Assembly (NCBI RefSeq): GCF_000717995.1
Contig: NZ_JODM01000001.1
Span: forward strand, 1 to 64,000
From: Streptomyces violaceorubidus
Lineage (GTDB): Bacteria; Actinomycetota; Actinomycetes; Streptomycetales; Streptomycetaceae
Direction: 5' to 3'
DNA: 64,000 nucleotides
A program made the translations under genes and the position numbers. Below the pieces are notes generated by a model. That model did no database searches and was not told where the DNA came from. It saw only the letters and a list, made by a program, of their open reading frames with translations. This document shows, piece by piece, positions 15,722 through 24,645 of this stretch (positions are counted from its first letter, which is position 1; each line of letters begins with the position of its first letter).

Positions 15722-17415
15722 GCCCCACCACCCTTCCCGCCGGTCCTGAACACGGGCACGTCACCTTCCTCGGTGCCGGACCCGGAGATCCGGGACTGCT
15801 GACTCTGCGCGCCGTCGAGGCGCTGGCGCACGCGGACGTCCTCGTCGCCGAGCACGAGGTGCTCGACGTCGTACGCACGCATGCGCGGCAGGGCGTGTCG
15901 GAAGTGCACACGGATGCCGATCCGTCGGATCCGGGCACAGGCGCGCCCCAGCTGACGGTAGTTGACGGTGCGTCAACGACCCTCGGCGCCCCCGCTGTGC
16001 GGGATGCCGCACATCTTGTCATGGAGGCCGCGCGGGGCGGCAGGCGGGTCGTGCGTGCGGTGACCGGGGACCCCGGGCTCGACGCGTACGCCGCCGAGGA
16101 GATGCTGGCGTGCGCCGCCGCCGGGGTGCCCTTCGAGGTGGTTCCCGGTATCGCGAACGCCGTCGGTGTGCCCGCGTACGCCGGTGTGCCGCTGCGGGAC
16201 GCCCAGGGCGCCGACGTGCGGTTCGTGGACGCCCGTACGGCGTCGGACCGCTGCTGGACCGAGGTGGGCGCCTCCGACGGGACGGTGGTCGTGTCGACGA
16301 CGCTGGACTCGGTGGCCGCCGCGGCCGGTGAGCTGGTGTCGGCGGGCCGCAAGCCGGACACCCCGCTGACGGTGACCATCGCCGGTACGACGACGCGGCA
16401 GCGCACCTGGACGGCGACGCTCGGCACGGTCGCCCAGACGCTGAAGCAGGCGAAGGTGCTGCCGTCCCCGGACGGCGGCCGCCCGGTGATAGCCGTGGTC
16501 GGCGAGCGCTCCGCCCCCGCCCGGCGCGACCAGCTGTCGTGGTTCGAGTCCAAGCCGCTGTTCGGCTGGAAGGTCCTCGTGCCGCGCACGAAGGAGCAGG
16601 CGGCGTCGCTCTCCGACCAGCTGCGGTCCTACGGGGCCGTCCCCAGCGAGGTCCCGACCATCGCGGTGGAGCCGCCGCGCACCCCGCAGCAGATGGAGCG
16701 GGCGGTCAAGGGCCTGGTGACGGGCCGCTACGAGTGGATCGCGTTCACGTCCGTCAACGCGGTGAAGGCGGTCCGCGAGAAGTTCGAGGAGTACGGTCTC
16801 GACGCCCGCGCCTTCGCCGGCATCAAGGTCGCGGCCGTGGGCGAGCAGACGGCGAACGCCCTGATCGCCTTCGGTGTGAAGCCGGACCTGGTGCCGAGCG
16901 GCGAGCAGTCGGCCGCCGGTCTCCTGGAGGACTGGCCGCCCTACGACCCGGTCTTCGACCCGATCGACCGCGTCTTCCTGCCCCGCGCCGACATCGCCAC
17001 CGAGACCCTGGTCGCCGGTCTGATCGAGCTGGGCTGGGAGGTCGACGACGTCACCGCCTACCGCACGGTGCGCGCCTCGCCGCCCCCGGCCACGACCCGT
17101 GAGGCCATCAAGGGCGGCGGCTTCGACGCGGTGCTCTTCACGTCGTCCTCCACGGTCCGCAACCTGGTCGGCATCGCGGGCAAGCCGCACAACGTCACGG
17201 TGATCGCCTGCATCGGCCCGGCGACGGCCAAGACGGCCGAGGAGCACGGGCTGCGCGTCGACGTCATGGCACCGGAGCCGTCCGTCCTCAAGCTGGCGGA
17301 GGCCCTGGCCGACTTCGGCCTGCGGCGCCGGGCGGCGGCCTTGGAGGCGGGGGATCCGGTGACGCGGCCGAGCGAACGCAGGCCGGGGGCACGGAGACGG
17401 CGGTCTTCGACCTGA
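15718..17415 (+). CDS. hemD: Fused uroporphyrinogen-III C-methyltransferase / uroporphyrinogen-III synthase
   Basis: The 565-residue protein joins two enzymes. Residues about 10-250 form an SAM-dependent tetrapyrrole methyltransferase (FLGAGPGDPGLLTLRA, VTGDPGLDAYA), as in CobA/CysG. Residues about 280-540 form uroporphyrinogen-III synthase (VLVPRTKEQAASLSDQLRSY, VLFTSSSTVRNLV). The fusion, common in actinobacteria, gives uroporphyrinogen III and precorrin-2, the branch point between heme and sirohaem/B12. Start is GTG at 15718, overlapping the hemC stop. The last 30 residues are low complexity. Confidence 0.93.
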   Translation: MSPTTLPAGPEHGHVTFLGAGPGDPGLLTLRAVEALAHADVLVAEHEVLDVVRTHARQGVSEVHTDADPSDPGTGAPQLTVVDGASTTLGAPAVRDAAHLVMEAARGGRRVVRAVTGDPGLDAYAAEEMLACAAAGVPFEVVPGIANAVGVPAYAGVPLRDAQGADVRFVDARTASDRCWTEVGASDGTVVVSTTLDSVAAAAGELVSAGRKPDTPLTVTIAGTTTRQRTWTATLGTVAQTLKQAKVLPSPDGGRPVIAVVGERSAPARRDQLSWFESKPLFGWKVLVPRTKEQAASLSDQLRSYGAVPSEVPTIAVEPPRTPQQMERAVKGLVTGRYEWIAFTSVNAVKAVREKFEEYGLDARAFAGIKVAAVGEQTANALIAFGVKPDLVPSGEQSAAGLLEDWPPYDPVFDPIDRVFLPRADIATETLVAGLIELGWEVDDVTAYRTVRASPPPATTREAIKGGGFDAVLFTSSSTVRNLVGIAGKPHNVTVIACIGPATAKTAEEHGLRVDVMAPEPSVLKLAEALADFGLRRRAAALEAGDPVTRPSERRPGARRRRSST

Positions 17416-17438
17416 GACGGTCTGCTGCGTGAGGTGAG

Positions 17439-17472
17439 GCGGGGCGCTCCTTGTGGGGCGCCCCGCTTTTTT
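17439..17472 (+). terminator. Intrinsic terminator of the rex-hemACD operon
   Basis: A 12-bp stem (17439-17450 with 17455-17466, one G-T wobble), TTGT loop and then TTTTTT. It is a classical rho-independent terminator 23 bases after the hemD stop. Confidence 0.9.
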
Positions 17473-17500
17473 CGACGCTCTTTTCGACGGTGGAGGGTGC

Positions 17501-18295
17501 ATGACAGGGGTGGGCAGGCTCGACGGCAAGCGGACGCTGGTGATCGGCGGTGGCGGGGCGGGGATCGGCCGGAGCATCGTCCGGTCCTGTGCGGCCGCCG
17601 GGGCGGCGGTCGCGGTGGCTGACGTGGATGCCGCACGGGCGACCGAGGCGGCGGACGAGTTGCTGGCGGCGGCCGGACACGTCGCCCACGCGCTCGGTGG
17701 CGACGTCCGTTCCCGCGAGCAGCTCGACGGCATGATCGAAGGCGCGGCCGAACGGCTCGGCGGGCTGGACGTCCTGATCACCGTGGTCGGCGGACAGGTG
17801 GCGTTCGTGCCCGCGGTCAGACTGCACGAGATGGCCGACGCCGACTGGGACACCGTCTACGAACTGAACCTGCGCTACGTGGCGCGTGCGGTGCGGCGTG
17901 TGCTGCGGCTGTTCCTGGAACAGGGCACCGGCGGGACCATCGTCGGCATCGGCTCGGTCACCGGCTTCATGGCCGCGCCGATGCAGGCCGGTTACGGCGC
18001 GGCCAAGGCCGGGCTCCACAGCCTGGCGCGGACCGTCGCGGCCGAGTACGCGGCCGACGGGATCCGGATGAACGTCGTGGCGGGTGGGGCGATCAGTACC
18101 GCCGTCAACGCCGGACCCGCCGCCGCGTGGGTGCCCGAGATCCCGGCGGGCCGCTACGGCACCTCGGAGGAGATGGCCGCCGCGGCCGTCTATCTGGCCT
18201 CGGACGAGGCGCGCTACGTCACCGGCCAGCAGATCGTGCTGGACGGCGGGGTCTCGGTCCGCGGTCCGTTCCCGCAGCAGCCTCTCCCGCGGTAG
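17501..18295 (+). CDS. SDR-family oxidoreductase
   Basis: The 264-residue classical short-chain dehydrogenase has the cofactor motif GGGGAGIGRS near residue 15, the catalytic Ser in GIGSVTGF, and the YGAAK active-site motif. The C-terminal VLDGG.SVRG is typical. Substrate unknown. ATG 17501 is supported by GGAGG 4 bases before it. Its 3' end overlaps, tail to tail, the 3' end of the TetR gene by 77 bases. Confidence 0.85.
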   Translation: MTGVGRLDGKRTLVIGGGGAGIGRSIVRSCAAAGAAVAVADVDAARATEAADELLAAAGHVAHALGGDVRSREQLDGMIEGAAERLGGLDVLITVVGGQVAFVPAVRLHEMADADWDTVYELNLRYVARAVRRVLRLFLEQGTGGTIVGIGSVTGFMAAPMQAGYGAAKAGLHSLARTVAAEYAADGIRMNVVAGGAISTAVNAGPAAAWVPEIPAGRYGTSEEMAAAAVYLASDEARYVTGQQIVLDGGVSVRGPFPQQPLPR

Positions 18296-18989
18296 CCGCG
18301 GCGAGAGGGGCCGCCGGGGGCCGGTGCAGCCCGCTCAGGTCCAGCGCGGGGGCGGGCGGCAGTGGCCCCGGGCGGGACGGCGGGTGGGCCTGGAAGGACT
18401 GGAAGAGGTAGGTGAGCAGGCGGCGGGCGGCGGGGAGGGCCGTGTCGGGGGGCTGGGCGGCCAGGCCGCTCACCGCGAGGAGGAGCAGGGGGATGTCGGC
18501 CGGGTCGAAGTCCTCGCGGAGTTGACCGGCGTCGCGGGCACGCTGGACGAGGTGTGCCAGGCGCTCCTCGGCGCAGGCGCGTTCCCGGTCGTAGTCCAGG
18601 GCTTCGGGGAAGCCGGCCATGAAGACGGTCTCGAAGCCGCGGTCGGTGACCAGGGTCGTGCAGACCTTCTCCAGCAGGGTGTACAGGCCGTGACCCGGGT
18701 CGGGGTCCGCCATCGCCTCCTCGAACGCGGTCGCGCACACGGCCAGCTGGTCCTCGAAGGCGGCGGTGACGAGTGCCGAGCGGGTGGGGAAGCGGCGGTA
18801 GAGGGTGGCCACGCCGACAGCGGCCCGGCGGGCGACCGCGCTCATCGGGGCGTCCACGCCCCGGGCGGCGAAGACCTCGCGCGCGGCCTCCAGGACGCGT
18901 TCGCGGTTGCGGCGGGCGTCGGCGCGCAGCTCCGCCGGGGCCTCCGCGGTCCCCGGCTCGGGAGGGTTGTGAGAGGTCTGATCAGGCAT
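18219..18989 (-). CDS. TetR-family transcriptional regulator
   Basis: The N-terminal helix-turn-helix is MSAVARRAAVGVATLYRRFP, near residues 45-65, followed by a TetR ligand-binding core. The last 50 residues are Pro/Ala/Arg-rich and lie partly over the SDR gene, so they may be non-essential readthrough sequence. I use ATG 18989, with GGAAG 9 bases upstream, rather than GTG 18998. It is divergent from the quinone oxidoreductase gene, with an inverted repeat between them, and probably represses both. Confidence 0.85.
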   Translation of the reverse strand: MPDQTSHNPPEPGTAEAPAELRADARRNRERVLEAAREVFAARGVDAPMSAVARRAAVGVATLYRRFPTRSALVTAAFEDQLAVCATAFEEAMADPDPGHGLYTLLEKVCTTLVTDRGFETVFMAGFPEALDYDRERACAEERLAHLVQRARDAGQLREDFDPADIPLLLLAVSGLAAQPPDTALPAARRLLTYLFQSFQAHPPSRPGPLPPAPALDLSGLHRPPAAPLAAATAGEAAAGTDRGPRPRRPARSAGR

Positions 18990-19006
18990 GTTTCTCACTT
19001 CCGGGC

Positions 19007-19028
19007 AAGTGGAGGGTGTCGTCCACTT
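19007..19028. promoter_or_regulatory. Probable TetR operator between divergent genes
   Basis: AAGTGGA and TCCACTT form perfect 7-bp arms separated by 8 bases. Sites of this type are common for actinobacterial TetR regulators. It lies 18 bases before the regulator start and 76 bases before the oxidoreductase start. Confidence 0.7.
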
Positions 19029-19103
19029 AGGGGCCTAGCGTGAGCCTAGCAGCGGACGCGGGCTTCGCCTCCGCGCTTCCCCACGCGATATGGATCATGA
19101 GCC

Positions 19104-20099
19104 ATGGCTGAGATGAAGGCGGTTCTCTTCGACCGCTTCGGGCCTCCCGAGGTGCTCTACGTCGGACGGCGGCCGGTGCCGGCCATCGGCCCCGAGGAGG
19201 TGCTGGTGCGGGTGCACGCCGCCGGGGTCAACGGCGGCGACCTGCACGACCGGACGGGCAAGGTGCGCCTGGTGACCGGCCGGGCCTTCCCCAAGGGGTG
19301 CGGTATCGACTTCGCGGGGGAGGTGGCCGAGGTCGGGGCCTCGGTGCGCGGGGTCCGGGTGGGCCGGCGGGTGTGGGGGCTGCTGGGACGGCGTACCGGC
19401 AGCATGGCCGAGTACGTCGCCGTCGGTCCCCGGCACCTGGCGCCCGCGCCGGAGAACCTCACTCCGGAGGAGGCCGTCTCGCTGCTCGCGGGCGCGGCCA
19501 CGGCGCTGACCGCGCTGCGGGACAAGGCCGCACTCCAGCCAGGTGAACGGCTCCTCGTGCGAGGCGGCAGCGGGGGTGTGGGCAGCGTCGCCGTACAGGT
19601 CGGCAGGCTGCTGGGCGCCCATGTCGTCGCGCTCGCGGGTGGGAGGAACCTCGACTTCGTGCGGGGGCTGGGCGCCGAGGAGGCGCTGGACCACCGGACG
19701 ACTCCGCTGTCCGCCCTCGGCCGCTTCGACGTCGTCCTCGACACCGTCGGCACCGAGCAGGCCCGGGTGCGGCGGTTGCTGGCGCCGGGCGGGCGCATGG
19801 TCGCCGTCACCGTCGACTTCGACCGGCCGCTCGCGGGGATCGCCACCGTGCTCGGTTCCCTCGTGCACGGGAAGGGGCGCATCCGCGTCTTCAGCGGGAA
19901 TCCCGACAGCGCGCTGCTCGCCGAGGCCGCCCGGCTCGCCGAGCGGGGCGACCTCGTCCCCGTGGTCGACACCGTCCACCCGCTCGACGGGGTCGCCGAC
20001 GCCCAACGGGCCCTGGCGGCCGGGGGAGTGCGGGGCAAGCACGTCGTGCGGGTCGCCGCACAGACTGGCCGGCCGGCCGGCCCGCCTCAGAGGGCCTAG
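19104..20099 (+). CDS. Zinc-independent alcohol dehydrogenase / NADPH:quinone oxidoreductase
   Basis: The 331-residue MDR-family protein has a GroES-like N-terminal domain (VRVHAAGVNGGDLHDR) and a Rossmann domain with GGSGGVGSVAVQVGRLLG near residue 155. Zinc ligands of alcohol dehydrogenase are absent, as in quinone oxidoreductases. Expected role: NADPH-dependent reduction of quinones or enones. Likely controlled by the divergent TetR protein. Confidence 0.85.
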   Translation: MAEMKAVLFDRFGPPEVLYVGRRPVPAIGPEEVLVRVHAAGVNGGDLHDRTGKVRLVTGRAFPKGCGIDFAGEVAEVGASVRGVRVGRRVWGLLGRRTGSMAEYVAVGPRHLAPAPENLTPEEAVSLLAGAATALTALRDKAALQPGERLLVRGGSGGVGSVAVQVGRLLGAHVVALAGGRNLDFVRGLGAEEALDHRTTPLSALGRFDVVLDTVGTEQARVRRLLAPGGRMVAVTVDFDRPLAGIATVLGSLVHGKGRIRVFSGNPDSALLAEAARLAERGDLVPVVDTVHPLDGVADAQRALAAGGVRGKHVVRVAAQTGRPAGPPQRA

Positions 20100-20506
20100 T
20101 CGGACTCCAGGAGCTCCTTGAGCCTCGCCAGGTCGGCGGTGACCATGTCCGCGTCGCGTTCGAAGTCGGCGTCGGTCGTCCCCGGCTGCCGCCGGAGGGT
20201 GAAGACCACCTCGCTCCCGGTGCCGTCGGCGATCACGCGGACCGGGTTGTGGACGGTCACGCCGGAGGGCAGCGTGACGTGGTGGTCGAGTACGCCCAGG
20301 TCGTTGGGCGGGGTGAAGGTCACCACGACCCGGCCCAGGGGGGAGGAGTCCGCGATCCACTCGTGCCCGGCCTTCTCGATGGTGGCGCCGAGACCGTGGG
20401 CCCACGCGGGCAGGTGGGCCGGGTCCGAGGCGTAGGCGTAGACGTCGGCCGCGGTGCGGTCGATGTGGACGCCGAGGTGGCGGGACTCCCTGCCGGTGCT
20501 GTTCAT
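20096..20506 (-). CDS. SRPBCC-family protein (START/Bet v1-like)
   Basis: The 136-residue single-domain protein begins HLGVHIDRTAADVYAYASDP, the hallmark start of polyketide cyclase/SRPBCC proteins, and ends in a long C-terminal helix. These proteins bind hydrophobic ligands in a helix-grip pocket; the ligand is unknown. It overlaps the 3' end of the oxidoreductase gene by four bases, tail to tail. Confidence 0.78.
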   Translation of the reverse strand: MNSTGRESRHLGVHIDRTAADVYAYASDPAHLPAWAHGLGATIEKAGHEWIADSSPLGRVVVTFTPPNDLGVLDHHVTLPSGVTVHNPVRVIADGTGSEVVFTLRRQPGTTDADFERDADMVTADLARLKELLESD

Positions 20507-20561
20507 ACCGGTGACGGTAGCGGGCCGCCGTCGCCGCCGCCTTGAAGGAATCGGACACCCG

Positions 20562-21023
20562 TCAGTGGTGCCAGGCCCGGCCGCCCGTGTTGTGGATGAA
20601 GCGCTGGAGCACCTTCATGGTGGTCAGGTACTCCTCGTCGGAGATCCCGGCGTGCCGTTCCGTCCACAGGTCGTCCTGGAGGGCGGCGGCCTTCTCGTAG
20701 AACGTCCTGCCCTCGGGGGTCAGGGAGAGCAGGCCGCCGGAGGCGGCCTGGGTGATCCAGCCCGCCGTGATCGTCGCGTCGATCTCCGACTCCATCGCCT
20801 CCGGGCCCGCGTCGAGGTAGTTCCGCAGGAGGCCCGAGACCTCGGCGCGGGTCTTCGGGGTCCCGGCTCGGGCGACCTGGGCGAGCACCCACCACTGGGG
20901 CTGGGTCGTGCCGAGCTCGGCGAGGGCGGCCCGGGTCCGGGTGACGACGGCTTTGTACGCCGCCCAGCTCCAGTACCCGATGGGCTGGCGGATGAGTTCG
21001 GCGTCGCTGTGCGAGTAGTCCAT
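20562..21023 (-). CDS. MarR-family transcriptional regulator
   Basis: The 153-residue winged-helix protein has [16 protein letters not shown], a recognition-helix region near residues 60-80 and the wing [18 protein letters not shown] 21023 is chosen because the 188 upstream codons of open frame run antisense to hemB. It is divergent from hemB; whether it regulates hemB is not known. Confidence 0.78.
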   Translation of the reverse strand: MDYSHSDAELIRQPIGYWSWAAYKAVVTRTRAALAELGTTQPQWWVLAQVARAGTPKTRAEVSGLLRNYLDAGPEAMESEIDATITAGWITQAASGGLLSLTPEGRTFYEKAAALQDDLWTERHAGISDEEYLTTMKVLQRFIHNTGGRAWHH

Positions 21024-21135
21024 GGCGTCGAACGTAGAAGCTGAAGTCCGGTTGAGGTCAAGCGCCGTCCGGGGCCGGCCCGGGCCGACTCCCCGTCGGC
21101 AAAGGCACCGCCGGGGCGGGCGTAGCGTAGGTGGT

Positions 21136-22128
21136 ATGACGACGTACGGATCCTTCCCCGGCACCCGGCCCCGGCGGCTGCGGACCACCCCCGTGATGCG
21201 TCGGATGGTCGCCGAGACCCGGCTGCACCCCGCCGACTTCATCCTCCCCGCCTTCGTCCGCGAGGGCGTGAGCGAGCCGGTGCCGATCGCGGCGATGCCC
21301 GGTGTCGTGCAGCACTCGCGGGACACGCTGAAGAAGGCGGCCGCCGAGGCGGTCGAGGCCGGGGTCTCCGGGATCATGCTCTTCGGGGTGCCGGAGGACG
21401 GGAAGAAGGACGCCGCCGGTACGGCGGGCACCGACCCCGACGGGATCCTCCAGGTCGCGCTGCGCGACGTACGGGCCGAGGTCGGGGACGAGCTGCTCGT
21501 CATGTCCGACCTCTGCCTGGACGAGTTCACCGACCACGGGCACTGCGGGGTCCTCGACGACCAGGGACGGGTCGACAACGACGCCACCCTGGAGCGGTAC
21601 GCCGAGATGGCGCAGGTCCAAGCCGACGCGGGCGCCCACGTCGTGGGGCCCAGCGGGATGATGGACGGTCAGATCGGGGTCGTCCGGGACGCGCTCGACC
21701 AGATCGGGCGGGAGGACGTCGCGATCCTCGCGTACACCGCCAAGTACGCCTCCGCCTTCTACGGGCCCTTCCGGGAGGCCGTCGGCTCCTCGCTCAAGGG
21801 GGACCGCAAGACCTACCAGCAGGACGCCGCCAACGCGCGGGAGTCGCTGCGGGAGCTGGCGCTGGACCTGGAGGAGGGCGCCGACATGGTGATGGTCAAG
21901 CCGGCCGGTCCCTACCTCGACATCCTCGCCAAGGTCGCCGAGGCCTCGGACGTGCCCGTCGCCGCCTACCAGATCTCCGGCGAGTACTCGATGATCGAGG
22001 CCGCCGCCGAGAAGGGCTGGATCGACCGCGACCGGGCCATCCTGGAGTCCCTCACCGGGATCAAGCGGGCGGGCGCGCGCAACATCCTGACGTACTGGGC
22101 GACCGAGGTCGCTCGCACACTGCGCTGA
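21136..22128 (+). CDS. hemB: Delta-aminolevulinic acid dehydratase (porphobilinogen synthase)
   Basis: This 330-residue enzyme condenses two 5-aminolevulinates to porphobilinogen. [16 protein letters not shown] begins the protein. The Schiff-base lysines lie in [14 protein letters not shown] and [12 protein letters not shown], and Cys residues in [15 protein letters not shown] could bind metal. Length is normal. A TAGCGT hexamer 7 bases before the ATG could give a near-leaderless mRNA. It completes the pathway with hemA, hemC, hemD upstream and hemL at 58 kb. Confidence 0.96.
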   Translation: MTTYGSFPGTRPRRLRTTPVMRRMVAETRLHPADFILPAFVREGVSEPVPIAAMPGVVQHSRDTLKKAAAEAVEAGVSGIMLFGVPEDGKKDAAGTAGTDPDGILQVALRDVRAEVGDELLVMSDLCLDEFTDHGHCGVLDDQGRVDNDATLERYAEMAQVQADAGAHVVGPSGMMDGQIGVVRDALDQIGREDVAILAYTAKYASAFYGPFREAVGSSLKGDRKTYQQDAANARESLRELALDLEEGADMVMVKPAGPYLDILAKVAEASDVPVAAYQISGEYSMIEAAAEKGWIDRDRAILESLTGIKRAGARNILTYWATEVARTLR

Positions 22129-22177
22129 GCGACCGGTGGCGGCCCTTGACGCAAGGGGTGCGGGTGCGCGGACCCCT

Positions 22178-22942
22178 TCAGTACTCAAGGGCGTTCGAGG
22201 CGTCGGTCTGCCAGTAGGTGACCGTCAGCGCGGTGTCGACGTACACGCCGCCCGCGGGCAGCTTGACCGTGGCGACGGAGCCGTCCTCGAAGGGGATCGT
22301 GAGGGTGGTCGTCTCGTAGCCGTTCTCGCCGCTGCCGTCGCCGGAGGACAGCCGTACGCCCGCGTAGCCCGACTCGCCGGGGGCCAGCGTCGTCAGCGAC
22401 TGCGGCTTGCTGGACTCCGCGACCGGCGGCACCGACTGGGCCTCGCCGAACCGCGCCGCCGGGTACTCGGGCAGGGCGCACGTCTTCGAGCCGGTGTTGG
22501 TGGCGGTCAGCAGCAGGTGGTTGATCGGGCGGGGGGCGTTCGCCGCGGTGATCCGCACGTCGGACGCGGAGCACTTGCCGGGCAGGTCCGGGTCGGAGCT
22601 GTCGGAGCCCTTGTCGGAGCCCTTGTCGGAGCCCTCGTCCGGGCCCTTGTCGGTTCCGGCGGCGTGGGAGCCCGAGCCGGTGCCGGAGCCGGTGTCCGAC
22701 GCGTTGTCGTTCCCGGCGGAACCGTTCGAGCCGTTCGAGCCGGTGGAGTCCTTCTCACCGGTGTCGCCCTTCGCGCTGCCCGCCGGCTGGGCGTTGTTCG
22801 CGTCCGCCGTCGCGGAGGTGGCGGAGTCGGGCGCCGGGGAGCCCGTGAGCTCGTCGCCCTCGCAGGCCGTGAGCGACAGCGCGGCCAGCGCGACCGTGGT
22901 GGCGGCGAACAGACGGGTACGGGTGATGCGGCGTGCGGACAT
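22178..22942 (-). CDS. DUF4232-domain lipoprotein
   Basis: The 254-residue protein has a lipoprotein signal (lipobox LTAC, Cys27), a long Gly/Ser/Asp/Lys-rich linker with repeated GSDKGSDK units, and a C-terminal DUF4232 domain from about residue 120 (CSASDVRITAANAP to the end). It should be anchored on the outer face of the membrane. DUF4232 has no known biochemical role; the domain is frequent in Streptomyces lipoproteins. Confidence 0.8.
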   Translation of the reverse strand: MSARRITRTRLFAATTVALAALSLTACEGDELTGSPAPDSATSATADANNAQPAGSAKGDTGEKDSTGSNGSNGSAGNDNASDTGSGTGSGSHAAGTDKGPDEGSDKGSDKGSDSSDPDLPGKCSASDVRITAANAPRPINHLLLTATNTGSKTCALPEYPAARFGEAQSVPPVAESSKPQSLTTLAPGESGYAGVRLSSGDGSGENGYETTTLTIPFEDGSVATVKLPAGGVYVDTALTVTYWQTDASNALEY

Positions 22943-23153
22943 GGAAGGTCCCCTTCGGATGCGAGAGTTGGGGCGGGCCGCTCGACCGTTCGGCGGGAGC
23001 GGCTGCTTGGATGACCACAGCTTGCGGCCCTGATCGTCCCGGCCGCCAGCGACGGGGGAGTATGCGGGACGGTGGGACGCTCGGAACGCTCTGACCTGCG
23101 GGAACGACGTCCCTCTGGGATGCGCTACGGGGATGCGAGGAGAGGGAGGAACG

Positions 23154-24488
23154 GTGGCGGGGGACGACTTCGCGGGACTGCTTCGGGAGCTGAAGGAGCG
23201 GTCCGGACTCAGTTACGGGGCACTCGGCAAGCGGCTGCACATGAGCGGTTCGACCCTGCACCGGTACGTCAGCGGGGAGGTCGTCCCGGTCGAGTTCGCG
23301 CCCGTCGAGCGCCTCGCCCGCGTGTGCCGGGCGACGCCTGAGGAACTGCTCGAACTCCACCGCCGCTGGATCCGCGCGGACGCGTTGCGCGGCGTGCGGA
23401 AGGAGGGGATCGAGGGGACGGAGGGCGCGGAGGGTGCCCAGGGCGCCGGGAGCCCGGCCTCCGCGGCTTCCGAGACGCTGTCGGCCCCGGAGGCCGCGGA
23501 GGCCCCGGAGGCCGCGGAGGCCCCGGAGGCCCCGGAGGCCCCGGAGGCCGCGGTGGCCGCAGTGGCGCCGTCCGCCCCGGAGGGCCGCCGTCGGGTTCCG
23601 CGCGCCGCGCTGTACGCCGCGACCGGCGTCGTGGCCGTCAGCGCCGCCGTGGCGCTCGTCGCCAACCTCGTGTCGGGGCCGGACGACGACGGGCGGCGCG
23701 GTCCGGCCGGAGCCGTCGCGCAGACCTCCGCGCCGGTGTCCGGGTCCGCGACCGGGACCGGGTCGGGCTCCCCGAGCCCGAGCGCCCACACCTCCTCGCC
23801 GTCCGCGTCCGCGTCCCCGTCCGGGTCCCCCGCCGCGTCGCCGTCGCGGCCGGTCACCGCCGCGCCGAGCCGCACGGCACCCGCCGACGGGCCCCTGCTC
23901 ACCGTGTCGACCACCCCGTACTACTGGGACGTGCCCTGCGACCACGCCTTCCTCGTCGACCGCAGTGCGAAGAACGTGCCCAAGCCCCCGCCCCAGCAGG
24001 ACGCCGTCGGCTGGGCCACCCCCCTCAACGCGGTCTCCGCGAACCGGCAGACGGTCGTCCTCACGGTGCAGGGCACCGGCCCGCAGACGGTGGTCCTGGA
24101 GGATCTGCACGTCCGGGTGAAGCGCAGTGGCCCGCCGCTGGGCTGGAACCAGTACGTGATGGGCAACGGCTGCGGCGGCCAGGTGCACACCACGGCCTTC
24201 GACGTCTCGCTCGACCTCGGCACCCCGACCGCGACGCCGATCGGAGGCCAGCGGGACTTCCCGTACAAGGTCAGCGAGTCCGACCCCGAGGTCTTCCAGG
24301 TCGCCGCGCACACCAGCGGCCACGACGTCAGCTGGGAGTTGGAGCTGGAGTGGTCCAGCGGCGGCCGGCACGGCACGACGCGCATCGACGACAACGGCAA
24401 GCCGTTCCGCACCAGCGCCTCCCGGGACGACTCCTACTACGCGTATCCCCTCGGCAGCAGCGCCTGGGAGCTGGTCGAGGGCAGCTGA
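23154..24488 (+). CDS. Membrane-anchored XRE-type HTH protein
   Basis: The N-terminal 70 residues form a helix-turn-helix (LSYGALGKRLHMSGSTLHRY). An Ala/Pro/Glu repeat region (about 90-140) leads to one transmembrane helix near 150-170, then a Ser/Thr/Pro linker and a C-terminal extracytoplasmic domain (residues about 240-444). This cytoplasmic DNA-binding plus outside-domain layout suggests a one-component membrane sensor. GTG 23154 with GGAGGA is my choice; ATG 23133 is possible. The Ala/Pro/Glu linker is encoded by a minisatellite. Confidence 0.75.
   Translation: MAGDDFAGLLRELKERSGLSYGALGKRLHMSGSTLHRYVSGEVVPVEFAPVERLARVCRATPEELLELHRRWIRADALRGVRKEGIEGTEGAEGAQGAGSPASAASETLSAPEAAEAPEAAEAPEAPEAPEAAVAAVAPSAPEGRRRVPRAALYAATGVVAVSAAVALVANLVSGPDDDGRRGPAGAVAQTSAPVSGSATGTGSGSPSPSAHTSSPSASASPSGSPAASPSRPVTAAPSRTAPADGPLLTVSTTPYYWDVPCDHAFLVDRSAKNVPKPPPQQDAVGWATPLNAVSANRQTVVLTVQGTGPQTVVLEDLHVRVKRSGPPLGWNQYVMGNGCGGQVHTTAFDVSLDLGTPTATPIGGQRDFPYKVSESDPEVFQVAAHTSGHDVSWELELEWSSGGRHGTTRIDDNGKPFRTSASRDDSYYAYPLGSSAWELVEGS
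23481..23553 (+). repeat. Minisatellite inside the HTH protein gene
   Basis: Tandem 9- and 18-base units (GAGGCCCCG / GAGGCCGCG) encode repeated Ala-Pro-Glu-Ala. The region is likely variable in copy number. Confidence 0.7.
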
Positions 24489-24490
24489 GC

Positions 24491-24554
24491 CGCCCCGCGC
24501 CGGGGCCGCCCCGCGCCGGGGCCGCCCCGCGCCGGGGCCGCCCCGCGCCGGGGC
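24491..24554. repeat. Four perfect tandem 16-bp repeats
   Basis: The unit CGCCCCGCGCCGGGGC occurs four times without change directly after the HTH gene. Each unit is itself nearly self-complementary, so the array could form a series of hairpins and may act as a terminator. Confidence 0.9.
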
Positions 24555-24645
24555 ATCGGGGCGCCGGCAAGTCCGCGCGGGGGATAGGTTGTTGACCACC
24601 AAACCGGTTCGCTTCGTCAGGCGACATCCGAAAGGTGGGACGCGC

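Noticed and set aside
22153..22178. Terminator between hemB and the DUF4232 gene
   Set aside because: The AAGGGGT/ACCCCTT arms are only 7 bp with a 12-base loop and no T-run, too weak to annotate.
23478..23556. CRISPR-like array
   Set aside because: The repeats are short, contiguous, coding and without spacers; it is a minisatellite. No CRISPR array was seen anywhere in the window.
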